A stretch of DNA of 64,000 bases from assembly GCA_043822065.1 (NCBI GenBank), contig JBDRCC010000022.1:14189-78188 (forward strand), given 5' to 3'. The position numbers were made by a program, and so were the translations under genes. Source of the DNA: JBDRCC01 sp043822065 [NCBI: archaeon] (GTDB lineage: Archaea; Undinarchaeota; CAZHTU01). This document shows, piece after piece, positions 34,470 through 42,249 of the stretch; the first letter of the stretch is position 1; each line of letters begins with the position of its first letter. The notes under the pieces are model-generated. The model saw only the letters and a list, made by a program, of their open reading frames with translations. It was not told the origin of the DNA and did not search any database.

Positions 34470-34506
34470 ACGGTGCATTCTTTAAAGAATCAAAGAAAGA
34501 GGTATA

Positions 34507-34579
34507 TAGCCCCGGGTGGGTTCGAACCACCGTCTCAGGCTCCAAAGGCCTAAATGCTTGACCACTACACCACGGGGCT
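34507..34579 (-). tRNA. tRNA-Gln (anticodon TTG)
   Basis: On the minus strand, AGCCCCG (34579-34573) pairs with CGGGGCT (34514-34508) as acceptor stem with discriminator A. The anticodon stem TAGGC/GCCTG closes the loop CTTTGGA, giving anticodon TTG (reads CAA, Gln). The T arm GGTGG-TTCGAAC-CCACC is perfect. No intron and no encoded CCA. A TATA-like CTTTAAAC at 34603-34610, overlapping the end of the GNAT gene, is a likely promoter. Confidence 0.95.
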
Positions 34580-34604
34580 ATGAGAAGTTATAGAGTTAGG
34601 GGGT

Positions 34605-35096
34605 TTAAAGAGGTTTCTTTTTGGTGGGCTGCAGGAGCTTCTTGTAGATATACATCCTGTGTTTGTATCCCTGGCCTTCTTTGAGTTTCCCTCTTTTGTA
34701 GAGCCTGAACCCCATTGCGCGGTAGAAAGCACGCGTTTTTGCATAAGGCTCATACTCGGGCGTACATTCACCAACAGTTTCTACGGTGACATATTCAACG
34801 CCTGCCTTTCTCAGTTCTCCTTCCAGCCTTTTGAAAAGCCGCTCACCTATGCCCTTCCCATGCATCGAGGAATGGACGCCTATCCACTCGAGCTCTGCCC
34901 CGCCACCCTTCGTGCGTATTGTAATGAATCCAACAAGCCTCTTGCCGCTTACGGCAACGAATGTCTTCTGAAAGCGGACGTCTAACGGAATGTTCAGGAG
35001 GGCATCCTTGTCAAACCAGTCGGGATGGAGGCTTTTGACTATCAGTTTTATCCCCTCTATATCAGCTGGTCTGTATTGCCGGATTTGTATTTTCAT
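34605..35096 (-). CDS. GNAT-family N-acetyltransferase
   Basis: Acetyl-CoA-dependent transferase of 163 residues. The acetyl-CoA loop is in SSMHGKGIGERLFKRLE near residues 78-94 (Q/RxxGxG/A type), and a C-terminal TRAFYRAMGFRLYKRG segment is typical. ATG 35096 (MKIQIRQYRPAD) is where GNAT similarity begins. It overlaps the HD-domain gene by 4 nt. The substrate (protein N-terminus or small molecule) is unknown. Confidence 0.87.
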   Translation of the reverse strand: MKIQIRQYRPADIEGIKLIVKSLHPDWFDKDALLNIPLDVRFQKTFVAVSGKRLVGFITIRTKGGGAELEWIGVHSSMHGKGIGERLFKRLEGELRKAGVEYVTVETVGECTPEYEPYAKTRAFYRAMGFRLYKRGKLKEGQGYKHRMYIYKKLLQPTKKKPL

Positions 35097-36277
35097 TTTA
35101 GGTTCAGGACTTTCCTCGCAGCCTCCCCGACTTGCTTTGTATTCTCCTTCGGGCAGAAGACCATTGCTTCCCAGTAGTCCCATTGCGCCTCTTCGAGGGT
35201 CCGTATTGAAGTCGACGCCTCGGACGCCTTGATTAGTTTTCCAGCTGACTTGACTGAAAGGTCCATGTCCCGCTGGCTGTAGAGCGGCTCAGGTATGTCG
35301 AGGATTGCATAGCCATCGATTATGCCTGCGGCCTCGCAGATTTCGCGCTCAAGCTTCGCTATCTCCTTCGGCTGTGCGCTTAAGCTGAGCAGGTATTCAG
35401 TAAGCAGAGGGCCTGCCTGCCGCTTGTTCACCTGGAAAGCTCGCTTGAAGAGATTCCTTGCCTCGACCCTGCGGAATATCTCTTTCGGGTAGCCGGCAGA
35501 GCCGCGAAGGGCTGAGGTTACCGTGATGTCGTCCATCAGGTAAAGGTCCGTGGGGCGTATGTGCCCGTCGAGAATCGCACGCTCTAAGGCGCGGACGAAC
35601 ATTGACTCGGCTATCCTATTTGTGTGGTGCTCGTAGACCGAAGAATACATGAGGAACCTTGCGCGGAGGAGGGACTCTGCAGCCTGGACCCCGCCGGTCA
35701 GGACAAGCTTCCCGCGATGGAGCTTGATGGTCGAAAGCAGGCGTTCAAGGTCGATTACCCCGTAGGCTGCGCCGGTGTAGTATGAGTCCCTGACGAGATA
35801 GTCCATCCGGTCAACGTCCAGCTCGCCGTGGAGCAGCTCGGAATATTTTTCGCCCCCAGATATTAATCCAACTACCTTTTTTGGAGCAATCCCGCCTGCA
35901 GATAGTATCCCTTTAAGCTCCGACTTGAGTATCAGCTCCCTTGCTATCTCCTCGTGCCCTTTTTTCAGGAACCTTCGCATCATTCGCTCGCTTGTGTGCG
36001 AAAAGGGGCCGTGGCCGATGTCGTGGAGAAGCGCCGCCGCGCGGAGAAGCCTTATGCTTGAAGCTGGAAGCCGCAGGTTCCGTGCAAGCTTTCCGGCGAG
36101 GTGGCAAACTCCAAGGGAGTGCTCGAAACGGGTGTGGTTTGCGCCCGGGTAAACAAGATAAGCAAGGCCAAGCTGGCGGATATTCCTCAGCCGCTGGACG
36201 TAAGGCGAGTCGATGAGCTGGACTTCAAGCTTTGTCAGGGCAATGTTTCCATGTATTGCGTCCCTGATGTCGTGCAT
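35093..36277 (-). CDS. HD-domain phosphohydrolase
   Basis: Metal-dependent phosphohydrolase of the dNTPase-like (SAMHD1/YwfO) group. RFEHSLGVCHLAGKLA, LLHDIGHGPFSHTSE (HD motif near residue 71) and the later HGELDVDRMDYLVRDSYYTG are the family metal and substrate motifs. I start at ATG 36277 because a TTTATTAA TATA box lies ~25 nt upstream; an ATG at 36346 would overlap the divergent methyltransferase start. It has 394 residues. The substrate (dNTP or dGTP) is inferred from the family. Confidence 0.85.
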   Translation of the reverse strand: MHDIRDAIHGNIALTKLEVQLIDSPYVQRLRNIRQLGLAYLVYPGANHTRFEHSLGVCHLAGKLARNLRLPASSIRLLRAAALLHDIGHGPFSHTSERMMRRFLKKGHEEIARELILKSELKGILSAGGIAPKKVVGLISGGEKYSELLHGELDVDRMDYLVRDSYYTGAAYGVIDLERLLSTIKLHRGKLVLTGGVQAAESLLRARFLMYSSVYEHHTNRIAESMFVRALERAILDGHIRPTDLYLMDDITVTSALRGSAGYPKEIFRRVEARNLFKRAFQVNKRQAGPLLTEYLLSLSAQPKEIAKLEREICEAAGIIDGYAILDIPEPLYSQRDMDLSVKSAGKLIKASEASTSIRTLEEAQWDYWEAMVFCPKENTKQVGEAARKVLNLK

Positions 36278-36296
36278 GGATTTTTTAAGGAGTGCG

Positions 36297-36308
36297 CCAT
36301 TAATAAAG
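36297..36308. promoter_or_regulatory. Shared divergent TATA region (HD hydrolase / m5C methyltransferase)
   Basis: CCATTAATAAAG contains ATTAAT and reads as a TATA-like box on both strands, about 25 nt from the HD start on the left and about 40 nt from the methyltransferase start on the right. Confidence 0.4.
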
Positions 36309-36344
36309 GGTATGCTGGTGCCGGAGTGGTATTCGAAAAGGTGC

Positions 36345-37205
36345 ATGGAATTGGTGCCTGACGCAGAGGAATACCTCAGGTCACTTGAAAAGCCATTGCC
36401 CCAAAGCATAAGGGCCACCGCAAGGATATCTCCTGAGGCGCTCAAAGGCAGGATGGAGGCGAAGGGATTCATCCTAGAGGCAGTTCCGCACCTTGAACGG
36501 GCATTCATAGTCAGGAAAGCCCCTTTCAGCCTCGGCTCGACGCCAGAGTATCTGCTAGGCTATTATTACATACAGTCCATCGCACCCCAGATGCCTGTCG
36601 GGGCCATGCCACGGGGAAAAATCGGGATAGACCTTTGTGCAGCACCCGGCGGGAAGAGTGTCCAGCTTTCTGAAAAGGTTGACGTGCTAATCTCTATAGA
36701 CATTGACAGCACGCGGATTAAGTCGCTCAGGTCAAACCTCGCACGCTGTGGGGTTGAGAATGCGATACTTCTCAGGATGGACGGGAACAAAATTTCGGAG
36801 CTGGGGATAACCGCAGACCGCATTCTTGTCGACGCCCCCTGCTCTGGAGAGGGGGTAATACGCTCGCACCCGGAAAGGCTAAGCACCCTCCAGGAAGGCG
36901 ATTTCGCAAAGTACGGCGAGCGCCAGAAGGAGCTCCTTAAGTCGGCGGCGGCTGTACTTGAGAAGGGCGGAACGCTCGTATATTCTGTCTGCTCGCTCAG
37001 TCCTGAGGAATGCGAGATGATTGCCGAGTACGCAATAACCGAGCTTGGCCTGAAAATCGTTGGCACGGAAACCAGCTTTGGCGAGAAGGGGATGACTGAG
37101 GCATTTGGCAAAAAGCTGAACACTGAAGTTGAAAAAGCAGTCAGGGTCTGGCCGCACAAAAGCGATACGGAGGGATTTTTCATTGCAAAGTTCAATAAGG
37201 TTTGA
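36345..37205 (+). CDS. RNA m5C methyltransferase, NOL1/NOP2/Sun family
   Basis: Methylates C5 of cytosine in tRNA or rRNA. LCAAPGGKS is the SAM-binding motif near residues 101-109, VDAPCSGEGV near 163 gives the motif-IV Cys and YSVCSLSPEEC near 211 the motif-VI catalytic Cys. The length is 286 residues from ATG 36345. The short N-terminal region before the catalytic domain lacks a PUA domain, but the next gene encodes a PUA-type protein and overlaps it by 23 nt. Confidence 0.9.
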   Translation: MELVPDAEEYLRSLEKPLPQSIRATARISPEALKGRMEAKGFILEAVPHLERAFIVRKAPFSLGSTPEYLLGYYYIQSIAPQMPVGAMPRGKIGIDLCAAPGGKSVQLSEKVDVLISIDIDSTRIKSLRSNLARCGVENAILLRMDGNKISELGITADRILVDAPCSGEGVIRSHPERLSTLQEGDFAKYGERQKELLKSAAAVLEKGGTLVYSVCSLSPEECEMIAEYAITELGLKIVGTETSFGEKGMTEAFGKKLNTEVEKAVRVWPHKSDTEGFFIAKFNKV

Positions 37206-37653
37206 GGAGGCAACTGAGGATGAGGAAAAGTGGCTGCGCGAGCAGCTAAGGATGAAGCACTTCGGGACTTTGTTTCTTGAAGGCAAGAAGATAATTATCG
37301 CGAAGGGCAGGTGGAATGAGATTTATGCCGTAGACGAGAAGCTTTATGCAGTCTACAAGAGGATGAGGCGGCAGCCGTATTCGCTCGGCCTGCAAATAGG
37401 CGAGGGCAAGCGGGAGCTGAAGCCTGCGCTGCCGATTGCCAAGTACTGCAGGAACAAGATGAGCATAAGAAGCAGCCAGGAGAACCACATAACGTACGGC
37501 GGCGACCCCGCCCAAGAGGTCAAAGGCGTGCTTGACGGGGACTTTGTTGTCATGGTAAATGGCAGGGATGAGCCGCTCGGGTATGGAAAAGTCCAGCGCA
37601 ACAGAGTCAAGAACATAAAGGATATCGGCTGGTATCTGAGAGAAGGGGGGTAA
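37183..37653 (+). CDS. Nip7-like PUA-domain protein
   Basis: RNA-binding protein of the archaeal Nip7/pre-PUA type, linked to ribosome assembly. The C-terminal PUA core includes EVKGVLDGDFVVMVNGRDEPLGYG near residues 110-135. A TTG start at 37183 fits a good GGAGGG ribosome site about 9 nt upstream, giving 156 residues; the longer frame from 37129 would lie fully inside the methyltransferase. It overlaps that gene by 23 nt, so the two RNA-acting proteins are co-expressed. A role as separate PUA partner of the methyltransferase is possible. Confidence 0.72.
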   Translation: MQSSIRFEEATEDEEKWLREQLRMKHFGTLFLEGKKIIIAKGRWNEIYAVDEKLYAVYKRMRRQPYSLGLQIGEGKRELKPALPIAKYCRNKMSIRSSQENHITYGGDPAQEVKGVLDGDFVVMVNGRDEPLGYGKVQRNRVKNIKDIGWYLREGG

Positions 37654-37654
37654 A

Positions 37655-37894
37655 TTAAACCTTGATTGTAGTGTGAAGCCGTACAACTTTTACGCCAGAC
37701 ATTTTTTCTAATCTTTCACAGATTTGTGTAATCTCTTTTGGGGAATCAGCGCCAATCTTCAGTATCCAATCATATTCGCCAAAGAGGGGGTGGTATTCGA
37801 GTATGCCAAGCTCTTTGGACCTGTCATCAAGTTGTTTTTTAACAGCCATGCGTTTGCCGTCCTCTGCAGTAATAAAAAGGAATGCCAGCGCCAT
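37655..37894 (-). CDS. Stand-alone Lrp/AsnC ligand-binding (RAM) domain protein 1
   Basis: A 79-residue RAM (ACT-like) domain without the DNA-binding half of Lrp regulators. YDWILKIGADSPKEITQICERL and GVKVVRLHTTIKV are typical. Such proteins sense amino acids, often by pairing with full Lrp-type regulators. Its upstream region shares a ~31-bp element with the second RAM gene at exactly the same distance (22 nt) from the ATG. Confidence 0.85.
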   Translation of the reverse strand: MALAFLFITAEDGKRMAVKKQLDDRSKELGILEYHPLFGEYDWILKIGADSPKEITQICERLEKMSGVKVVRLHTTIKV

Positions 37895-37916
37895 GGAGGA
37901 TTATTGTAAAGACTAT

Positions 37917-37947
37917 TATTAAATGTTTTCTATGAAAAACCATTAAA
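37917..37947 (-). promoter_or_regulatory. Conserved element upstream of RAM protein 1 (copy 1)
   Basis: The element reads TATTAAATG, two variable bases, TTCTATGAAAAACCA and a TTAAA end. It aligns nearly base for base with 38219-38251. In the direction of the RAM gene the TTTAATA TATA box is nearest the start, 22 nt before the ATG. The imperfect palindrome TTCTAT(A)GAA at its centre is a candidate operator. Confidence 0.55.
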
Positions 37948-37953
37948 TGGCAG

Positions 37954-38196
37954 CTAACGCTCTTTGCCAGTCAGGAGCTTTACTTCCAAAACGCCGCCTA
38001 AGCCGCGAACTTTTTCATATACCTTGCCGAGGTCAGCTATGGTTTGAGTTTCTACCTGCAGGAGAAAATCGTGTACTCCAGTAAGGGGGTATATCCGTAC
38101 TATCCCTAATTTGCTAGACATCCCGTCTAACCGCTTGTACACCGCATGGTTGCTGAGCTGGTTTTCTGTTTCGACTAACAGGAACGAGGTTATCAT
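37954..38196 (-). CDS. Stand-alone Lrp/AsnC ligand-binding (RAM) domain protein 2
   Basis: An 80-residue RAM-only paralogue of the previous gene, with HDFLLQVETQTIADLGKVYEKV and GVLEVKLLTG. It lacks a helix-turn-helix. Both genes run in the same direction and have near-identical upstream elements, so they look like a tandem duplication kept under one control. The promoter of the divergent FKBP gene overlaps its element. Confidence 0.82.
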   Translation of the reverse strand: MITSFLLVETENQLSNHAVYKRLDGMSSKLGIVRIYPLTGVHDFLLQVETQTIADLGKVYEKVRGLGGVLEVKLLTGKER

Positions 38197-38218
38197 ATAT
38201 TAGGATTCTCAGAATAAG

Positions 38219-38251
38219 TATTAAATGCGTTCTATAGAAAAACCATTTAAA
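38219..38251. promoter_or_regulatory. Conserved element upstream of RAM protein 2 and FKBP (copy 2)
   Basis: Nearly the same as copy 1, with a complete palindrome TTCTATAGAA at 38230-38239. Left of it, minus-strand TTTAATA serves the RAM gene; right of it, CATTTAAAG, about 27 nt before the ATG at 38274, can serve as TATA box of the FKBP gene. It is therefore a likely bidirectional promoter with a shared operator. Confidence 0.55.
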
Positions 38252-38273
38252 GGGCGGCGGTTAATTACTGCGC

Positions 38274-38981
38274 ATGGCAGACAAAGTACAGAAAGGGGAT
38301 TTTGTAAAAATAGATTATGTCGGCAGGATAAAGGCGACGAACAGGATTTTCGACCTGACCGATGAGGCTCTCGCCAAGAAGGAGAACATTTACGACAAAG
38401 AGCAGGAGTACAAGCCTAAGACGGTTGTTGTTGGTGCGCGTCACATAATCCACGGGCTTGACGAAAAGATTGACGGGCTGGAGATTGGGAAAAAGGTGAC
38501 TATAGACGTCGCCCCATCTAACGGCTTTGGCTCGCGAAACCCTGAGTTCATCAAAGTGTTTCCGGTGAACCGGTTCAAGGACCAGAAGGTCCCTCTGGTG
38601 CCTGGCGCCCCGGTGCAGATTGGCGGCATACCGGGCACCATCTCGTCTGTCTCCGGCGGAAGGGTCAGGGTTGACTTCAACCACCCGCTCGCAGGCAGGG
38701 AGCTAGCTTATGAGATAACGGTCGTAGGGAAAATCACCGACAAAAAGGAAAAGGTAAACGGCCTGCTTGACCTGCATTACGGCGCTGGCAATTTTGGGAT
38801 AAATTTCGAGGGGAAAAACCTTGAGATAACTATTCCAGACGATGTTAAGCAGGAGTGGATGCGGGCGAAGAGTTCCGTAATAAGCGACGCGCTTGAGTAC
38901 CTTGGGGTAGAAAAAGTAAGGCTAATTGAGGAGTTCCAGAGGAGAAAGGAGCCCTCGAAAAAAGAGAGCCAGAAGAAGTAG
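38274..38981 (+). CDS. FKBP-type peptidyl-prolyl cis-trans isomerase (long archaeal form)
   Basis: Cytosolic folding catalyst of the SlyD-like archaeal FKBP type. The FKBP strand DFVKIDYVGRI, the active-site region HIIHGLDEKIDGLEIGKK and the inserted IF chaperone domain (about residues 80-140, with VDFNHPLAGRELAYEITV) are visible. The length of 235 residues includes a C-terminal extension of about 75 residues found in the long archaeal class. The tail is basic. Confidence 0.92.
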   Translation: MADKVQKGDFVKIDYVGRIKATNRIFDLTDEALAKKENIYDKEQEYKPKTVVVGARHIIHGLDEKIDGLEIGKKVTIDVAPSNGFGSRNPEFIKVFPVNRFKDQKVPLVPGAPVQIGGIPGTISSVSGGRVRVDFNHPLAGRELAYEITVVGKITDKKEKVNGLLDLHYGAGNFGINFEGKNLEITIPDDVKQEWMRAKSSVISDALEYLGVEKVRLIEEFQRRKEPSKKESQKK

Positions 38982-39086
38982 ATTTGCCTCCCAAAAGAAA
39001 AGCATAAAAGGAAGGAAACCCTTAAATATGTGGCAAATCTAAGAAGTTTGCTATTTACGATTGCCTACTGTTAGGGAGGAATTAAA

Positions 39087-40211
39087 GTGGAAACCATAAT
39101 CAAAACAGCCGTGAAGAAAAGTGAAGGGCCAACGCCGATAAAAGTCGCGAGGGGCTCTTCGAGGGAAGACAAGAGTCTTGAAGACCTTTTGATGAGCCAC
39201 CGGACAAGAATAAGGGTAATCGGCGCTGGCGGTGCCGGAAACAACACCCTTTCCCGGCTTATGGAAGTTGGAATAAAGGGCACGGAAGCCATTGCGGTCA
39301 ACACAGACGCGCAGGACCTTCTCTACACACGCGCTGACAAGAAGATTCTCATTGGAAAGGAGACCACTGAAGGCCTCGGCGCAGGCTCTGACCCTAAAGT
39401 TGGAGAAGCTGCCGCGAAGGAGACTGAGAGTGAAATAAAGGCTGCACTTGCCGGCTCGGACATGGTATTCCTCACATGCGGTCTCGGCGGGGGAACTGGC
39501 ACAGGTGCAATCCCGGTAATTGCTGAAATCGCAAAGAAATCTGGCGCACTCACCATAGCAGTAGTAACACTCCCATTCACAGTAGAAGGCATGATGCGGT
39601 GGGAAAACGCCAGGAACGGCCTCGAGAGGCTGCGCAAGGTAGCGGACACGGTGATTCTGATACCAAACGACAAGCTGCTTGAGCTCGTGCCGGAGCTTCC
39701 GCTGAACGCGGCGTTCAAGGTCGCGGACGAAATACTCGTCAACGCCGTAAAGGGCATTGCTGAGCTCGTCACGGAGGAGGGCCTCGTCAACCTCGACTTC
39801 GCCGACATAAAGGCGATAATGAAGGACGGCGGGACTGCAATGATAGGGCTCGGAGAGTCCGACACCGAGAACAGGGCAATTGACTCTGTCGAGAAGGCAC
39901 TGCTCAACCCGCTGCTCGATGTTGACATCAACGGCGCGAAGGGCGCCCTGATAAACATAACGGGCGGAGCTGATATGTCGCTAAAAGACGCGAGAATTGT
40001 CATGGAGACAATCTCAGAGAAGCTCGACCCGGCCGCAAGGGTAATATGGGGCGCAAGAATCGACAAGGAGCTCCAGAACCTGATGCGTGTAATGCTGATT
40101 GTTACCGGCCTCAGGCCCCAGGCGCAGATTATTCCTGGCGGCATGCCGATTTCAATAGGGGAGAAGAGAACAGCAATGGAGGAAGAATACGGAATAGATT
40201 TCGTAGTCTAG
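39087..40211 (+). CDS. ftsZ: Cell division GTPase FtsZ
   Basis: Tubulin-like GTPase forming the division ring. The nucleotide motif GAGGAGNN is near residues 47-54, the tubulin signature GGGTGTG at 134-140 and the T7-like NLDFADIK near 232-239. The length is 374 residues. The GTG start has GGGAGGA about 9 nt upstream, and a CTTAAATAT TATA box lies ~65 nt before it. Its 5' gene order (ftsZ-secE-nusG-rpl11) is common in archaea. A SepF anchor is encoded at 49536. Confidence 0.97.
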   Translation: METIIKTAVKKSEGPTPIKVARGSSREDKSLEDLLMSHRTRIRVIGAGGAGNNTLSRLMEVGIKGTEAIAVNTDAQDLLYTRADKKILIGKETTEGLGAGSDPKVGEAAAKETESEIKAALAGSDMVFLTCGLGGGTGTGAIPVIAEIAKKSGALTIAVVTLPFTVEGMMRWENARNGLERLRKVADTVILIPNDKLLELVPELPLNAAFKVADEILVNAVKGIAELVTEEGLVNLDFADIKAIMKDGGTAMIGLGESDTENRAIDSVEKALLNPLLDVDINGAKGALINITGGADMSLKDARIVMETISEKLDPAARVIWGARIDKELQNLMRVMLIVTGLRPQAQIIPGGMPISIGEKRTAMEEEYGIDFVV

Positions 40212-40215
40212 CCCC

Positions 40216-40383
40216 ATGCCCCTGAAAGAATATCTTGACTACAAGGAATACAAGAGGGTATTGCAGATAACGCGCAAGCCTGACATGAATGAGTCAAAGA
40301 TAATCATAAAGGCGACGAGCGTGGGGATGATGGTAATCGGGGCAATCGGCTTCGTCATTGCTATTATTGCTACAGTACTATGA
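40216..40383 (+). CDS. secE: Preprotein translocase subunit SecE (Sec61 gamma)
   Basis: A 55-residue single-span membrane protein. An amphipathic start (LKEYLDYKEYKRVLQITRKPD) is followed by one hydrophobic helix near residues 34-54, as in archaeal SecE/Sec61-gamma. It starts 4 nt after ftsZ and overlaps nusG in ATGA. This position directly before nusG is the standard archaeal and bacterial order and supports the assignment. Confidence 0.9.
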   Translation: MPLKEYLDYKEYKRVLQITRKPDMNESKIIIKATSVGMMVIGAIGFVIAIIATVL

Positions 40384-41135
40384 GTGAACAGGAAAACCAG
40401 GATAACTCGGCGGCAGGCGGAACTGTCGCAGAAGAGACTGAAGAGAAGTTCGAGGCTAATGTCAAGAAGGTCAACAAGGAGATTGAAGAGGTCACCGAAG
40501 AGCTTGAGGAGATGAGCCAGCAAGTCGAAAAGCTTGAGCTCCCGAAGTTAAAGGAATCGGAGACGCTGTGGGACGTCAAAAAAGCTGAAGTGCCCCCTGC
40601 GCCGAAGGGCGCACAGGACGAGGAGCCGGAACCGGCCAAGGAAGCCCCGACGGACAGCCGCCTTTACGCTATAAGGACTACGGTCGGCAAGGAAGGCACA
40701 GTAGCCGACTTCATAAGCAACAGGGTAAAACAGGAAAAGCTTGTAGTCAGGTCAGTCATAGCCCCTGCCGCGCTCAAGGGATACGTAATACTCGAGTCCC
40801 CTGACAAGGGCGAAGTGAGCAAGGCGGTCCTGAACATACAGCACGTACGCGGCCTTATTGCGGGCGAGGTCCAGTTCGACGAAATAATCCACTACCTTGA
40901 GGCGAAAGCGGCCAAGGAGATACCTGAAAAGGCGCTTGTCGAGCTCATAAGCGGCCCGTTCAAGGGCGAAAAGGCAAAGGTTGTTAGGGTCGACAAGTCA
41001 AAGGACTCGATAACTGTCGAGCTCATAGAGGCGACAGTCCCAATACCGCTGACTGTAAAAATGGACGCAGTAAGGGTCCTTGCTGCGAGCACTGACGTTC
41101 TTGAAGATAAGAAGCTGATAGCGCAGGAGGAATAG
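40380..41135 (+). CDS. nusG: Transcription elongation factor Spt5/NusG with long acidic N-terminal extension
   Basis: Binds RNA polymerase with Spt4 and raises processivity. The NGN domain spans about residues 95-175 (LYAIRTTVGKEGTVADFI...) and a KOW domain follows (ISGPFKGEKAKVVRVD). Ordinary archaeal Spt5 has ~150 residues; here 251, because ~90 residues of acidic coiled coil (EEVTEELEEMSQQVEKLE) precede the NGN domain. This recalls the acidic N-terminus of eukaryotic Spt5. rpl11 starts directly after its stop. Confidence 0.93.
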   Translation: MSEQENQDNSAAGGTVAEETEEKFEANVKKVNKEIEEVTEELEEMSQQVEKLELPKLKESETLWDVKKAEVPPAPKGAQDEEPEPAKEAPTDSRLYAIRTTVGKEGTVADFISNRVKQEKLVVRSVIAPAALKGYVILESPDKGEVSKAVLNIQHVRGLIAGEVQFDEIIHYLEAKAAKEIPEKALVELISGPFKGEKAKVVRVDKSKDSITVELIEATVPIPLTVKMDAVRVLAASTDVLEDKKLIAQEE

Positions 41136-41615
41136 ATGAAGAAACAGACAGTCGATGTTATGGTTGAGGGCGGCAAGGCATCCGCCGGAGCCACGATGGG
41201 CTCTGCCCTCGGGCCGCTTGGGGTTAACATCGGGCAGATAATCGCAAAGATAAACGAGAAGACCAAGGAATTTTCCGGGATGAAGGTCCCCGTAAAGATA
41301 ATAGTCGACCCAAAGACGAAGGAGTTCGACATAGAGGTCGGAACGCCGCCAACGTCTGCGCTCATAACAAAGGAGCTTAACATCCAGAAGGGCGCCGGAG
41401 ACCAGAAGATGATAGTCGGCAACCTGAAGTTCGAAAGCGCGGTAAAGATAGCCAAAATGAAGGGCGATTCGCTCTCGGGCAAAACTCTCGCTAAGAAGGT
41501 CAAAGAGATAATAGGGACCTGCAAGAGCATGGGCGTCACAGTCGAAGGCAAAGACCCAACGCAGGTGCAGCATGAGATTGATTCCGGCGACTACAATTCA
41601 AAGCTCTCTGCCTGA
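41136..41615 (+). CDS. rpl11: Ribosomal protein uL11
   Basis: Large-subunit stalk-base protein. The N-terminal [20 protein letters not shown] with GVNIGQI and the C-terminal rRNA-binding [22 protein letters not shown] segment are typical. The length is 159 residues. The usual partners L1, L10 and P1/L12 do not follow; a signal-peptidase-like gene comes next, behind its own TATTTATAAA box near 41610-41619. Confidence 0.97.
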   Translation: MKKQTVDVMVEGGKASAGATMGSALGPLGVNIGQIIAKINEKTKEFSGMKVPVKIIVDPKTKEFDIEVGTPPTSALITKELNIQKGAGDQKMIVGNLKFESAVKIAKMKGDSLSGKTLAKKVKEIIGTCKSMGVTVEGKDPTQVQHEIDSGDYNSKLSA

Positions 41616-41657
41616 GAAATATTTATAAACACCATTTCCCACAGTCTTATAGGGAAT

Positions 41658-42197
41658 ATGCACTGGCACAGGGAATTCGCAATCGGGCTGTATTTTATCG
41701 GAGTAATGGTAGGCATAGCCGGGGGCTTTCTCCTGTGGGGCAATGACTCCGTGCAGGCAATGGAGTACAAGGTTGCCCCGCTGGCAGTATTGCCGGAGTA
41801 CGCACTCCAGGCAGAGGACCAGCCAGCAGGCGAGGCTTTTGAGAAGTCGTGGTCATATTACATGCCGGAAAAAACCAAGTGCCATAACAACGGTGATGGG
41901 ACGTCAAGGTGCGACGTTTACTTCAGCATAGAAAGCAAGCGGCTTTACTCCCAGGACACCTCAGAGTGCTGCAACAGCATGTACCCGACCATAAAGACTG
42001 GCGACGGCGTCCTGATGGTTGACGCCGCTGGGCAGGAGCTGCGGGCTGGCATGATAGTCGTCCACGACGGCATCCGCCACAGGATTATTTCGATAGACGG
42101 GGATATGGTAACGACCAAAGGGGACAATAATGACTACCCTGACGAGCCAGTCCACATCTCCCAAATAGAAGCAATAGTCGTCGGCATCCTCGAGTAA
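41658..42197 (+). CDS. S26-type signal peptidase-like protein
   Basis: Membrane-anchored serine protease related to archaeal signal peptidase I. One helix near residues 8-27 anchors it. The catalytic Ser107 lies in NSMYPT, the His141 of RHRII replaces the bacterial Lys as in archaeal enzymes, and GDNND at 155-159 is the last conserved box. Unusually, about 75 residues with four cysteines lie between the anchor and the Ser. It is probably a specialised peptidase; the substrate is unknown. Confidence 0.78.
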   Translation: MHWHREFAIGLYFIGVMVGIAGGFLLWGNDSVQAMEYKVAPLAVLPEYALQAEDQPAGEAFEKSWSYYMPEKTKCHNNGDGTSRCDVYFSIESKRLYSQDTSECCNSMYPTIKTGDGVLMVDAAGQELRAGMIVVHDGIRHRIISIDGDMVTTKGDNNDYPDEPVHISQIEAIVVGILE

Positions 42198-42249
42198 AAG
42201 AAACCAGCGGATAGAAAATTGTTTTAAGCTTCTTGACATTCAGTTCAGC

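Noticed and set aside
34470-34506. Integration site (att) at the tRNA-Gln 3' end
   Set aside because: I found no second copy of the tRNA end within the neighbouring sequence and no integrase gene nearby.
35093-36508. Longer start for the HD hydrolase at 36508 or 36346
   Set aside because: The extra residues are unlike the family and overlap the divergent methyltransferase; the TATA box points to ATG 36277.
37917-38251. CRISPR-like repeat pair
   Set aside because: There are only two copies, each tied to a gene start, with a gene rather than a spacer between them.
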